A DNA stretch of 64,000 bases from Bacillus sp. CGMCC 1.16541 (GTDB lineage Bacteria; Bacillota; Bacilli; Bacillales; Bacillaceae_H), in NCBI RefSeq assembly GCF_003184905.1, contig NZ_QFRU01000019.1:29132-93131 (forward strand), written 5' to 3'. The stretch's first letter is position 1, and each line of letters opens with the position of its first letter. Made by a program: the position numbers and the translations under genes. Under the pieces are notes generated by a model, which was given only the letters and a program-made list of their open reading frames with translations, made no database searches and was not told the DNA's origin. Positions 30,135 to 39,383 of the stretch are shown piece after piece.

Positions 30135-31277
30135 TTACCTCATTACTTTTTTTAGTTCATCTATTGTTGTTATAAGCGCTTCTACGATTGCTTTTACATC
30201 GTTCTCATTATTTAAATGGGACAAGCTAATTCGAATTGCTTGATCAGCATCACTCATGCTTCTTCCCATTGCTACTAATGTCTTACTTGGTTTTTTTGTT
30301 TTCGATGAGCAAGCAGACGTTGTAGAAACGAATATACCTTTTTCCTCTAAGCTGTGTACAAGCACTTCTGCTTTTATTCCGCGAATCGTCATATTAATAA
30401 TATGTGGTGCTGAGTGAGTCAGTTGAGTGTTGATGATAATGTGTTCATGATGACTGACACTCTTTATTAATTTTTCTTTGATACCATTCATTTTATCAAT
30501 ATGTTCTGCTTGGTGTTGAGTAGTCAAACGTAATGCCTTAGCAAACGCAACAATGCCTGCTACATTTTCTGTACCAGAACGCTTTTGTAACTCTTGTGAA
30601 CCTCCACTTAGTAAAGGAAACAATGTGATACCATCTCGCACATATAATACGCCTGTCCCTTTTAGACCATGAATCTTATGTCCTGAAATGGTGCAAAGGT
30701 CAATATGCGCTTGCTTTATATTTAAAGGAACTTTTCCAAACCCTTGAACGTGATCTACATGATAAATGACTTTCGGATAAGCTTTTAACAATTGACCAAT
30801 TTCTTTCACAGGTTGGATCATTCCAACCTCGTTATTTACATGGATGACCGACACTAAAATCGTCTCGTCGGTCAACGCCTTTTCCACATCAGAAGGTTTA
30901 ACCATCCCATCCTCATTTACAGGAATATATGTGACGGAAAAGCCAAGTTGTTCTAATTGCTTAAATGGCTCATGAACAGAGTCATGTTCAATCGTGGTTG
31001 TGATAATATGTTTTCCTCGCCCTTGATGTTGCAAAGCCACCCCTTTAATGGCTAAGTTATTCCCTTCTGTTCCTCCAGAAGTAAAAATAATTTCATTAAA
31101 TTTAGCATCCAATATGCTTGCCACTTGCTCTCTTGCATGTGTTAATAAATTTTCTGCTTGAACGCCAAATTTATGAAGCGAAGATGGGTTACCATAATAA
31201 GTAGATGAAACTTTTACAAATGAATCAACTACTTCTTTATAGGGCTTAGTTGTAGCGCTATTATCTAAATATATCAA
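30135..31277 (-). CDS. nifZ: Cysteine desulfurase (NifZ/IscS type)
   Basis: 380 residues from the TTG at 31275-31277 (LIYLDNSATT), which has GGGGGC seven bases upstream and matches the family's N-terminus; an upstream in-frame ATG at 31310 would add 11 residues. It removes sulfur from cysteine, forming an enzyme persulfide. The PLP lysine is Lys201 in ISGHKIHGLKG; the persulfide cysteine is Cys323 in TTSACSSK. The immediate thiI neighbour shows its role in tRNA thiolation rather than Fe-S assembly. Confidence 0.94.
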   Translation of the reverse strand: MIYLDNSATTKPYKEVVDSFVKVSSTYYGNPSSLHKFGVQAENLLTHAREQVASILDAKFNEIIFTSGGTEGNNLAIKGVALQHQGRGKHIITTTIEHDSVHEPFKQLEQLGFSVTYIPVNEDGMVKPSDVEKALTDETILVSVIHVNNEVGMIQPVKEIGQLLKAYPKVIYHVDHVQGFGKVPLNIKQAHIDLCTISGHKIHGLKGTGVLYVRDGITLFPLLSGGSQELQKRSGTENVAGIVAFAKALRLTTQHQAEHIDKMNGIKEKLIKSVSHHEHIIINTQLTHSAPHIINMTIRGIKAEVLVHSLEEKGIFVSTTSACSSKTKKPSKTLVAMGRSMSDADQAIRISLSHLNNENDVKAIVEALITTIDELKKVMR

Positions 31278-31367
31278 AGTATGCGCCCCCTGTTGATTAA
31301 TTGTAAGCATCGTATTATCATACCATATTCAATATACTTTTTGAATGAATTGTTAGCTTCCCCCATA

Positions 31368-31382
31368 ACTAGACAGAATATT
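31368..31382 (+). promoter_or_regulatory. CodY-box-like site upstream of braB
   Basis: The 15 bases ACTAGACAGAATATT match 11 of 15 positions of the CodY consensus AATTTTCWGAATATT, including the whole CAGAATATT half. They lie about 87 bp before a branched-chain amino acid transporter gene, the sort of gene CodY controls in Bacillus. Suggestive only. Confidence 0.4.
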
Positions 31383-31468
31383 GGGATTTTTTAAAATATC
31401 GACAAATTTTTTAGAAAGTATGTTACTATGTATCAGAAACTAAATTTGATTCGTTTTTAGGAGGAAAT

Positions 31469-32824
31469 ATGAATAAGAAAACGCTTACAAAGAGAGAGGT
31501 ATTTGCCATTGGGTTAATGCTTTTCGCCCTCTTTTTTGGAGCAGGCAATATGATTTTCCCACCAGCATTAGGTCAAGAAGCTGGTACAAACATGTGGAGT
31601 GCAACAGTTGGCTTTTTAATTACAGGTGTGGGTTTACCACTAATGGGTGTCATTGCAATTTCAAAAACAAACGGAGACTTCACGGGAATTGCTAAACGTG
31701 TACATCCTTTTTTCGGAATATTGTTTACAATTATTCTTTATCTAGCAATTGGACCATTTTTCGGGATTCCACGTACGGGTACAGTCGCTTTTGAAATTGG
31801 ATTAACGCCCTTTTTATCAAGTGACATCAACCCAACCGGCATTCCGTTACTGTTATATACAATTGTATTTTTTGGAGTAACTCTTTGGTTAGCACTAAAT
31901 CCGACTAAGATTGTTGACCGTATTGGAAAAATTTTGACTCCATTGCTTTTAGCTGTCTTATCTCTTCTAGTTATTAAAAGCCTACTTACACCAATGGGTG
32001 ACTTTCAATCACCCGAGCAAAAATATCTGGATTCTCCGTTTACAAAAGGATTTATTGATGGATATTTAACGATGGATACAATTGCAGCATTGGTGTTTGG
32101 TATTGTCATTATTACAGCTATTAGAGAAAAAGGGATAGAAAGCGAGAAAGTAATTGCCTCTATTTGTATAAAAGCTGGAATTATTGCAGCTATCGGCTTA
32201 GTTCTTGTCTACGTTGCACTCGCATATATTGGTGCTTCTAGTATCGAGGCAATTGGATTGAAAGATAACGGAGGGGCTGTCTTAACATCCGTGGCTACTT
32301 ACCTATTTGGCCCTTTAGGCACTGTCATTCTAGGATTAGCCATTACATTTGCTTGTCTCACTACTTCTATCGGGTTAACAACAGCATGTGGGAAGTTTTT
32401 CGCCAAGATTTTTCCATCCGTTTCTTATAAAACATTTGTCGTTGTTTTAACGTTATTTAGTACTGTGATTGCCAATGTAGGATTAACTCAACTCATTCAA
32501 ATTTCAGTTCCAATTTTAGTGTTTATTTATCCAATTGCAATCATTCTCATTGTTCTATCGTTTATGGATCGAGGTGCTACTCTTTATCAAGAAGTGTATG
32601 TAGGTGCTGTCATTGCAGGAGGTGTTGTCAGCTTAATGGATGCATTAAAAGAAGCCGCAATCCCTATCGGTACCATTGATACACTATTTAAAGCGTATTT
32701 ACCATTATATAGTCAAGGGATTGGATGGGTAATCCCTACGGTCGTTGCTGCAATTATTGGATATATAATTGGAACAATCCGTCACTCTAATCATCCGAAC
32801 AATCAATCAAAAAAAGTGTCTTAA
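31469..32824 (+). CDS. braB: Branched-chain amino acid transporter BraB (BrnQ/LIVCS family)
   Basis: A 451-residue membrane protein with about 12 hydrophobic helices. It imports leucine, isoleucine and valine by Na+ or H+ symport. The N-terminal GLMLFALFFGAGNMIFPP and the LAIGPFFGIPRTGTVAFEIG stretch are signatures of the LIVCS family. AGGAGG precedes the ATG. It is divergent from nifZ-thiI, the position of braB in B. subtilis. A CodY-like box lies upstream. Confidence 0.94.
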   Translation: MNKKTLTKREVFAIGLMLFALFFGAGNMIFPPALGQEAGTNMWSATVGFLITGVGLPLMGVIAISKTNGDFTGIAKRVHPFFGILFTIILYLAIGPFFGIPRTGTVAFEIGLTPFLSSDINPTGIPLLLYTIVFFGVTLWLALNPTKIVDRIGKILTPLLLAVLSLLVIKSLLTPMGDFQSPEQKYLDSPFTKGFIDGYLTMDTIAALVFGIVIITAIREKGIESEKVIASICIKAGIIAAIGLVLVYVALAYIGASSIEAIGLKDNGGAVLTSVATYLFGPLGTVILGLAITFACLTTSIGLTTACGKFFAKIFPSVSYKTFVVVLTLFSTVIANVGLTQLIQISVPILVFIYPIAIILIVLSFMDRGATLYQEVYVGAVIAGGVVSLMDALKEAAIPIGTIDTLFKAYLPLYSQGIGWVIPTVVAAIIGYIIGTIRHSNHPNNQSKKVS

Positions 32825-32888
32825 TCCATGACTTTTAAATGTGTAAAAAGAAAAAAGCTAACGAATTCACACTTCTTTTTATCACATA

Positions 32889-32965
32889 CAAAAAAGATGA
32901 CTCTGTTAAAAGTGTAAGTAACCTTTATTGAAAGGATGCTAAACTTTTATGAGTCATCTTTTTTA
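32889..32965. terminator. Bidirectional terminator between braB and ezrA
   Basis: AAAAAAGATGACTC (32890-32903) is complementary to GAGTCATCTTTTTT (32951-32964), with a 47-base loop region. A-tract and T-tract flank the stem on both sides. Confidence 0.75.
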
Positions 32966-34654
32966 TTTTTGATTGATAACCAAATGTTGAATACGATCCA
33001 TGGCGCCTGGTTCTACTTGCTCAATAGCAGAAGCTGCTTCATGTAGAGCTTGATTATATTCATATTTACGAAATGCCTCTTCTGCTTGTTGTAATGACTG
33101 TTCTACAGATCCGTAACTACTACGATAACGATTTCCATATTGAATCACTTTTTCAACTAGAAGAGCCTTTTCAACCATTTCTTCTGTCGCTTCAAATGTT
33201 GTTTGTACGTCTTCAATCGCTGCTTCTAGTAATTCATTCACACTTCGTATACTTAATGGTTTTTCTTGCAGCTTAATCGCTACCTCTTCTAAACGCTTTT
33301 TAGCTTTTTCAACTTGAGCCTTATACTCTTGTGGTAGACCTGGTAAGTTACCTTTTTGAATAATTTTCTTTGCTTCTTGTAATTGAAGCTTGAGTTCGTT
33401 GATTTTTTCTTTTGCGACAATTTCATCTTTGCGCAGTGCTTGTAACATTTCCACGTAAGCATGTTGAGTCTCTTTTAGCTTCTCAAGTTGCTTCGCTACT
33501 TCTTCGAGCTCTTCTTGAATTACACTATACGCAATATTATGTTCTGCAATTTTATCTGAGATGTTGTAATAAAAGTTCGTTAGACGTTTTAATTCTCGAT
33601 CCATTTTATAATAAATATCTAAGTCTGCTTCACTCACTTGATAACTTTGTTGAACAAATGTTGTTTCTTCTCTTAATTGCTTGTTTTTTTCTTGTAACGC
33701 TCGCAACGTGTTCATGATAACGTGTGCTTCTCGATTAATGGTATGATAAGCCATTACTTCTTGCTCTAATGAATCATACACACTTTCAAGTTTTGCGCTT
33801 ACCTCATCTAGCTTTAATGTTGCTTCTACGACTTGAAGGTTTTCGATTGCTTCAATGATTTCAGATAGTGAACTTCTCAGAATTTCTACTGTTTCCTCTA
33901 CCTGTAAATGATCGAGTACATATCCTTCTCTAACCATCTCATGATACCCTTCAAGTAATTCTGTTAATTGAATTGGTAAGCTTGTTTGACATTCAATAAA
34001 CACTTTTGGAATCTCATCTAAGTACGTATCAATTGTATGTAAGTCGCTTCGAATGCTTAATACTACTTCGCGGGCTTTGAGATAATTACCACTTTCTGTT
34101 TCTTCTTCAAATACTTCAAAGCGATCTTTTAATTCTTCAATGGCTTGTTCTAGACTCTTTTCAGCCTTTCCGTATGAATAACGATGAGATAGCAATTTCT
34201 TTTTTACTTGTCGGTAGGACTGTTGTAACTCTTCAATATCATGTCGGTTATCTTGTTCACTACCAATTAATCCTTGTAGCTCAGTCAAAATACCTTCAAT
34301 CTCTTCTTTAATAGCGATTAATGTTGTATCAATTTGTTTGGCAAGTTGCTTTGCTTTCTTAAATCGATACTTATCTGTTGCCTCTTCCGTTTCAAACAAA
34401 TATTCATCAACCTTTGGAAGCTGAACGGCCACAATTTCATCCCATTGTTCACGCCAACGCTCAAACATTTCTTCTGTTTGCCCTGTCATATTTAACTTTT
34501 TTACTTTTGAAATTTCATCAGCTACCGGCCTATTCCCTAATTCCATCCTAAATGCTTCTAGCCGATCTACTTCTTTATAGATTTGTTTACGAGAAAACAT
34601 GCCATACACAATTAACCCAATAATTAGTATGATCAATGCGATAATGAGTTCCAT
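32963..34654 (-). CDS. ezrA: Septation ring formation regulator EzrA
   Basis: A 563-residue protein with one N-terminal membrane helix (3-21), then long spectrin-like coiled-coil repeats to the C-terminus. It restrains FtsZ ring assembly away from mid-cell and joins the divisome. The short stretch YRSSYGSVEQSLQQAEEAFRKYEYNQAL near the end matches the conserved QNR-containing patch region of EzrA. The ATG follows AAGGGGGC. Its neighbours match B. subtilis (braB and hisK). Confidence 0.94.
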   Translation of the reverse strand: MELIIALIILIIGLIVYGMFSRKQIYKEVDRLEAFRMELGNRPVADEISKVKKLNMTGQTEEMFERWREQWDEIVAVQLPKVDEYLFETEEATDKYRFKKAKQLAKQIDTTLIAIKEEIEGILTELQGLIGSEQDNRHDIEELQQSYRQVKKKLLSHRYSYGKAEKSLEQAIEELKDRFEVFEEETESGNYLKAREVVLSIRSDLHTIDTYLDEIPKVFIECQTSLPIQLTELLEGYHEMVREGYVLDHLQVEETVEILRSSLSEIIEAIENLQVVEATLKLDEVSAKLESVYDSLEQEVMAYHTINREAHVIMNTLRALQEKNKQLREETTFVQQSYQVSEADLDIYYKMDRELKRLTNFYYNISDKIAEHNIAYSVIQEELEEVAKQLEKLKETQHAYVEMLQALRKDEIVAKEKINELKLQLQEAKKIIQKGNLPGLPQEYKAQVEKAKKRLEEVAIKLQEKPLSIRSVNELLEAAIEDVQTTFEATEEMVEKALLVEKVIQYGNRYRSSYGSVEQSLQQAEEAFRKYEYNQALHEAASAIEQVEPGAMDRIQHLVINQK

Positions 34655-34765
34655 ATTAAGCCCCCTTACACGACCCTCCGAATGACATCATAAAACATTT
34701 ATAAAAAAGGATTACACACCCTTTGAAGACTTTGCGTCAATGTTTTAATGATACCATGTTAACGC

Positions 34766-34805
34766 TATTTTTTGAGCAAAAATTTAAATTTTTGCTCAAA
34801 AAATA
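34766..34805. repeat. 40-bp perfect loop-free palindrome between ezrA and hisK
   Basis: The arms 34766-34785 and 34786-34805 are exact reverse complements; each arm reads TATTTTTTGAGCAAAAATTT. The GAGCAAAAA half-sites carry all the G/C bases. It lies between two divergent genes, 111 bp from ezrA and 150 bp from hisK, so it is not needed as a terminator for either. It could be an operator for a large dimeric regulator, a cruciform or an orphan bidirectional terminator. Confidence 0.9.
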
Positions 34806-34955
34806 TTCACAATCTGTCAAACGATGTCGGTACAATAGACACAACCTACAAATAGTGCACTTTTTCGACATTTTTATCACTTTTACATAATGATGAAATA
34901 GGTCATTTGTTTTACTATAATGGTTATAACGCAATACGTATAGGAGGAATTAGAT

Positions 34956-35756
34956 ATGAAAGTAGATAAACATATTCATACTCCCTTTTGCCCACACGGA
35001 TCTACGGATACACTTGAGCGATATGTAGATCAAGCTCTGTCATTAGGGTTTGACGAAATTTCTTTTACAGAACATGCTCCGTTACCGGAAGGGTTTATTG
35101 ATCCTACACCATTAAAAGACAGTGCAATGTCCATCGCTCAAATGGAAGAGTACCTTTTTCAACTTGAGCAATTAAAGAAAAGCTATGAGCAAAGCATTAA
35201 GATTAATATTGGTTTAGAAGTTGATTACATTGTCCATTTTGAAAAACAAACAACGCGTTTTTTAGACGAGTATGGACCTTATTTAGATGACAGCATCTTA
35301 TCCGTTCACTTCCTAAAACATGCCGGACAATACTATTGCCTTGATTTTAGTGATGATGAATTCGCTCGTATCATTGAATCCTTTTCAACTGTAGAGCGTG
35401 TATACGAAGCATACTATGAAACAGTTTTAGACTCAATTAAATCGAATTTAGGTCACTATAAACCTAACAGAATTGGTCACATTACACTCGTCCATAAATT
35501 TCAAAAGCGTTTCCCATGTCACCAAGATTTTAACGAAACGATGATGACGATTTTAAACGAAGTGCAGCATCAAAGTCTTCAACTAGATTACAATGCAGCT
35601 GGTTTATATAAACCGCTTTGTCAAGAAGCTTATCCTTCAAGTTGGATTGTAAAAGAAGCTCAAAAGAAAAAAATCCCTCTCGTCTATGGCTCTGATGCCC
35701 ATTGTTCGAAGGATTTAGGACAAAGCTACAATTCACTTTTCCCATTAAGATTTTAA
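34956..35756 (+). CDS. hisK: Histidinol-phosphatase, PHP family (HisJ/HisK type)
   Basis: A 266-residue PHP-domain metal-dependent phosphatase converting histidinol phosphate to histidinol in histidine synthesis. The metal ligands are in HIHTPFCPHG near residue 6, EISFTEHAPLP near 36, GLEVDYI near 88, SVHFLKH and the C-terminal YGSDAHCSKDLG. AGGAGG precedes the ATG. The 3' end overlaps the convergent refZ by 12 bp. It lies outside any his operon, as in B. subtilis. Confidence 0.93.
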   Translation: MKVDKHIHTPFCPHGSTDTLERYVDQALSLGFDEISFTEHAPLPEGFIDPTPLKDSAMSIAQMEEYLFQLEQLKKSYEQSIKINIGLEVDYIVHFEKQTTRFLDEYGPYLDDSILSVHFLKHAGQYYCLDFSDDEFARIIESFSTVERVYEAYYETVLDSIKSNLGHYKPNRIGHITLVHKFQKRFPCHQDFNETMMTILNEVQHQSLQLDYNAAGLYKPLCQEAYPSSWIVKEAQKKKIPLVYGSDAHCSKDLGQSYNSLFPLRF

Positions 35757-36395
35757 TTGTAAAATGACTTTATTCATTGGCTCACGCTCTAAACAAATGG
35801 TGTAGTGAATCCAACTTTCAATTTCTTTGCGGTACTGCTCAACAAAATATTGCTCATGTGAAAAAACGTGAAGAACTTCTGTCATATATTGTGGATGAAG
35901 ATAAGGCATCATAAGCATTCCTTTTAACTGTACAATAATAAAAGATGCTTGTAACTTTCGAAACTGTCTTTCCTTCATTCCTTTTTCTAATATTGTTTTT
36001 AAATAAAATTTCTCTTTTGTTAAATACGTCGTCATTACTTCTCTAATTAAAATTGTATCTAACGAGATCTCTCGATAGACAAAGCGAGCAATATGACGAT
36101 GTTCATGTTGATACGTTAAAATATTTTTTACTAGCATCGTTAAACATTCTTTTGCTGAAAGTTTGTCTAACAACTGATAGGCTTTTTCAATCTCTTTAAT
36201 ATACCCTTCAAAAAACAGCATAACTAAACTTTCTAAAAGGCCTTCTTTCCCATCAAAGTAATACGAAATATTTGCTACATTTACTTTTGCTTTTTTAGCA
36301 ATTTCTCGAACAGAAGTCCCATCAAATCCCTTTGTATTAAATAAAGATACCGCTGCATCAATTACCTTTTCTTTTGTTTTTGCCTTAACGGTCAT
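35745..36395 (-). CDS. refZ: TetR-family regulator of cell division RefZ (YttP)
   Basis: 216 residues from the ATG at 36393-36395, which has GGGGTGTG six bases upstream; the longer frame to 36527 covers the promoter. The N-terminal TetR helix-turn-helix reads GFDGTSVREIAKKAKVNVANISYYF (about 23-47). RefZ binds motifs near the origin and times Z-ring positioning at the onset of sporulation in B. subtilis. Its position between hisK and ytsP is conserved. Its upstream DNA has a sigma-H promoter and Spo0A-type boxes, in keeping with early sporulation expression. Confidence 0.88.
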   Translation of the reverse strand: MTVKAKTKEKVIDAAVSLFNTKGFDGTSVREIAKKAKVNVANISYYFDGKEGLLESLVMLFFEGYIKEIEKAYQLLDKLSAKECLTMLVKNILTYQHEHRHIARFVYREISLDTILIREVMTTYLTKEKFYLKTILEKGMKERQFRKLQASFIIVQLKGMLMMPYLHPQYMTEVLHVFSHEQYFVEQYRKEIESWIHYTICLEREPMNKVILQLKS

Positions 36396-36506
36396 TGTAA
36401 TCACACCCCACAACTTATTAATTGAAAAATCATTATCGATGTGACAGAATAGTAACATTACAAAAACACTTAAAGTGTGATAAAAACAGACACTCTTACT
36501 ATATAA

Positions 36507-36553
36507 AAGTTCGGTAACTTTAGACATACTCCTTTATCTTCTTGTCGACAAAG
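36507..36553 (-). promoter_or_regulatory. Sigma-H promoter and Spo0A box upstream of refZ
   Basis: On the minus strand AAAGGAGTA (36527-36535) and ACCGAACTT (36507-36515) with an 11-base spacer fit the sigma-H pattern RNAGGAWWW-N11/12-RNNGAATWW with one mismatch in each element. Directly upstream lies CTTTGTCGACAAG (36541-36553), a palindromic double 0A box (TTGTCGA on both strands). B. subtilis yttP is known to be controlled by sigma-H and Spo0A. Confidence 0.65.
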
Positions 36554-36605
36554 TTGTCATAAAATTGACGATATTAGATAAATTGATCTACCTAAAAAGG
36601 GATTA

Positions 36606-36612
36606 TGTCGAA
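36606..36612 (+). promoter_or_regulatory. Second Spo0A box between refZ and ytsP
   Basis: TGTCGAA on the plus strand is an exact core 0A box. It lies 131 bp before the GAF-domain gene and about 70 bp upstream of the sigma-H promoter of refZ, so it could serve either gene. A 7-bp match alone is weak evidence. Confidence 0.35.
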
Positions 36613-36736
36613 ACGCTTACAGGCTTATTGTCGCATTTAAGCATGAACGCTCACTGACTATGTAGAATCTTATTCGAATAGAACTGTGTCAAAATAGTAA
36701 GAGGACGATAAATGATGATAGATGGAGGAATTCTTC

Positions 36737-37216
36737 ATGTTTCAAGTTAAAAAATATAGTGGCTCAAGAGAAAAAGATTACGATTTATTAATCAAACAAC
36801 TAAAAGCATTGTTAGACGGAGAAACAAATGCTATTGCCAATTTATCAAATGCATCTGCATTGCTTAATCAATTTTTAACAGAAGTCAATTGGGTTGGCTT
36901 TTACCTAGCTGAAGAGAACGGGTTAGTTCTGGGACCATTCCAAGGTTTACCTGCTTGTGTGCGTATTCCTTATGGAAAAGGCGTATGTGGTACGGCTGCA
37001 CAAAACCGTCAAATAGAGCTTGTTGCGGATGTTCATCAGTTTCCTGGTCACATTGCTTGTGACGCAGCATCACAATCTGAAATTGTTGTGCCTATTTTAA
37101 AGGACGGCGAATTAGTAGGTGTTCTAGATATCGATAGTCCAATTAAAAGTCGATTCGATGAAGTCGATCAGCAATATCTAGAAAAGTTTGTAGCCGAGTT
37201 AGTAAATCACCTATAA
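36737..37216 (+). CDS. msrC: Free methionine-(R)-sulfoxide reductase, GAF type (YtsP)
   Basis: 159 residues from the ATG at 36737, with GGAGG eight bases upstream; an in-frame start at 36722 lies before the ribosome binding site. A single GAF domain carries the three catalytic cysteines of the fRMsr family: Cys74 (LPACVRIP), Cys84 (GKGVCGTA) and Cys108 (GHIACDAAS). It reduces free methionine-R-sulfoxide with thioredoxin. The order refZ-ytsP-ytrP is that of B. subtilis. Confidence 0.92.
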   Translation: MFQVKKYSGSREKDYDLLIKQLKALLDGETNAIANLSNASALLNQFLTEVNWVGFYLAEENGLVLGPFQGLPACVRIPYGKGVCGTAAQNRQIELVADVHQFPGHIACDAASQSEIVVPILKDGELVGVLDIDSPIKSRFDEVDQQYLEKFVAELVNHL

Positions 37217-37247
37217 TCTTACTATCGATTATCAATGATTCGTACCG

Positions 37248-37308
37248 GTAAAAAAGGCGCCAAATGATAAGAAGTTCTTACTTCCTCTTATCACTTGGCG
37301 CCTTTTTA
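37248..37308. terminator. Bidirectional terminator between msrC and ytrP
   Basis: AAAAAGGCGCCAA and ATGATAAG pair with CTTATCA and TTGGCGCCTTTTT in a long, slightly interrupted stem ending in a T-run, 34 bp after the msrC stop. Confidence 0.9.
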
Positions 37309-37403
37309 TTTTCTACAGATACAAATACAAAAGATTCCTTATTTTAATAGACATTTTATAAAAACCAAATCCATTGCGTGTTCTCTCTAAAACTCAAGGT
37401 TGA

Positions 37404-39254
37404 TTATTGCTCAATAGCCAATTGATTTTTCCCTAGCCTTTTTGCACGATATAAAGCTTGGTCTGCTCTTAGAAACAAATCCTCAAGTGAATCATCTGTA
37501 TCTTTTGTCCAAGAAGAAACCCCACATGAAATGGTCGTACTTGGATGTGTTTCTTTAGCTACCTTTCTTACTAAACGTTCTGCAATCGTAATGCCTAATT
37601 CAACTGGTACAGTAGGCAGATAAACCGCTAACTCTTCTCCGCCCCATCTTGCTCCTATATCATTCATGCGAATATTCCTCTTGATAATATTGGCAATTTG
37701 AATGATAATTTGATCGCCTATTTGATGACCGTATGTATCGTTTACTTTTTTAAAGTTATCAATGTCAATTAAAAGGAAACTCCCACATGGATCTTGAAGC
37801 ATTGATTGTTTCACTTTGTCATCTAAATAGTTTCGAGCATATAACTCGGTTAAGTGGTCTGTTACAACTAGCTTTTCTAACTCTTCTCTCAATATCGAAT
37901 TTGTAAATGCCAATGTGGAATGGTGAATTAACGATTGAAGAAGTTTAAAGGTATCAAACGTAAAGAAATAAGGTTTGCTATGCAAAATAACAGCTCCGCC
38001 TTTTACAACTCCATTTTGAATCATTGGAACAGCAATAATAGAGTGATAATACATCTCTTTATCTGAAAACGAAAAAGGTGATTCATTTACAAAGATAGCT
38101 TCTTTCTCTTCTTTTAATCGGTTACACACATACCCAAGATAAAAATGAGCTGTTGGTTCGGAGAAGAAGGCAGTACTACCATTTAACAACTGATATTCCT
38201 GAATATCTTCAGAAAACAATACAAACCCTACTTCCTCAGCAGAAAACGACTTTTTTATTTGATCAGACATATAACAAATGGTATCTGTTAACCTTAGATT
38301 AGAGTTTAATTGATGTGAGGTTTCATTGATTAATCGTAAATCATCGATTAGACGTCGAGATTGTGCATAGAGCTGAGCCTTCTCTAGTGCATTGCCCGTA
38401 GTATTAGCGAGCACAGTAATAAATTTAACTGCATCTTTTGAAAACGCAGAGAAGTCTTGTGTGTTCACTTGTAACACACCATAATTTCCTTGTTTTCCTT
38501 TAAGTGGTGCATATAAGATAACCTTGTTACTTGTCACATCATGCTCGATTTGCACTTCACCGCACACATAAGCTTCCATTGCCTTTTCACTAATGTGATC
38601 ATTATCATAATGTAAATACTCAATTGGTAGTTTTCGATCGTTCTTATTATCGTATGACAAAAGCAATAAATACGAAAAATGAGGATAAACCTGTCTTAGC
38701 ATGTCCACCGTTTCTTCTAAAATATCTTCCATTTCTAACGATGAGTGAAATTTTGTAGTTAAACGATATAATTGCTCATATCTCATTCCTTGTTTAGTCG
38801 CGTGGTGATAGGTAGCTACCATCCGGAACAGTTTCTTACACTCAATAGAAAACGTCTGCCAAAACTCATGCTCGAATTGATTTACTTCACGTTGCTCTAT
38901 ATATAAGTAACCCCTATTTTCATTCGTCTCGAATCGTATGTATACATTCTCTTCTTCCACGACAAAGACACTATCCTTTGTTCTCTCAATGTATGAAACC
39001 GCTTCAAAAAGTTGATAGAGTTGCTCTGTTTCTCTCTCTACGTCTTCTGTATTGGCTGTTGCTTGTACGACATATCGGTTTGTCCAAGCATCCCACATGA
39101 CAATCGTTGCACTTTTTAACGCACATTTTTCTACAAGAAACTCAACAATATCATTCATAAGAGTACTGAAAGAGTAATTATTCTCATGCAATGACAACAT
39201 TTCAAAAAAATAGGATTGTACATATCGTAGACTTTCCTTGCTCAATTCATTCAT
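37404..39254 (-). CDS. dgcP: GAF-GGDEF diguanylate cyclase (YtrP/DgcP type)
   Basis: 616 residues from the third ATG of a run (39252-39254), which is best spaced from TAGG. Two GAF-like regions (about 20-160 and 180-330, with a possible third to 455) precede a C-terminal GGDEF domain. The active site reads RWGGEEL (GGEEL at 538-542), and the product-inhibition I-site RMND lies at 529-532, five residues before it, so catalysis and feedback control are both plausible. It makes cyclic di-GMP. It has no membrane helix. In B. subtilis the orthologue is an active cyclase in the same position next to rpsD. Confidence 0.9.
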   Translation of the reverse strand: MNELSKESLRYVQSYFFEMLSLHENNYSFSTLMNDIVEFLVEKCALKSATIVMWDAWTNRYVVQATANTEDVERETEQLYQLFEAVSYIERTKDSVFVVEEENVYIRFETNENRGYLYIEQREVNQFEHEFWQTFSIECKKLFRMVATYHHATKQGMRYEQLYRLTTKFHSSLEMEDILEETVDMLRQVYPHFSYLLLLSYDNKNDRKLPIEYLHYDNDHISEKAMEAYVCGEVQIEHDVTSNKVILYAPLKGKQGNYGVLQVNTQDFSAFSKDAVKFITVLANTTGNALEKAQLYAQSRRLIDDLRLINETSHQLNSNLRLTDTICYMSDQIKKSFSAEEVGFVLFSEDIQEYQLLNGSTAFFSEPTAHFYLGYVCNRLKEEKEAIFVNESPFSFSDKEMYYHSIIAVPMIQNGVVKGGAVILHSKPYFFTFDTFKLLQSLIHHSTLAFTNSILREELEKLVVTDHLTELYARNYLDDKVKQSMLQDPCGSFLLIDIDNFKKVNDTYGHQIGDQIIIQIANIIKRNIRMNDIGARWGGEELAVYLPTVPVELGITIAERLVRKVAKETHPSTTISCGVSSWTKDTDDSLEDLFLRADQALYRAKRLGKNQLAIEQ

Positions 39255-39383
39255 CATCATCACCTACAATCATGAGTACACCGATACTATAAAAGCTAAT
39301 AGTACCATTATAATGAATAAAGTACTATTTTCCTATTAGTAATACGCAATTTTTTCTTTATGTTTGTTCATATGATTTATCTC

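Noticed and set aside
34737..34934. A 65-codon frame on the minus strand upstream of ezrA
   Set aside because: It reads straight through the 40-bp palindrome and promoter-like DNA, has no ribosome binding site, and its composition is not protein-like.
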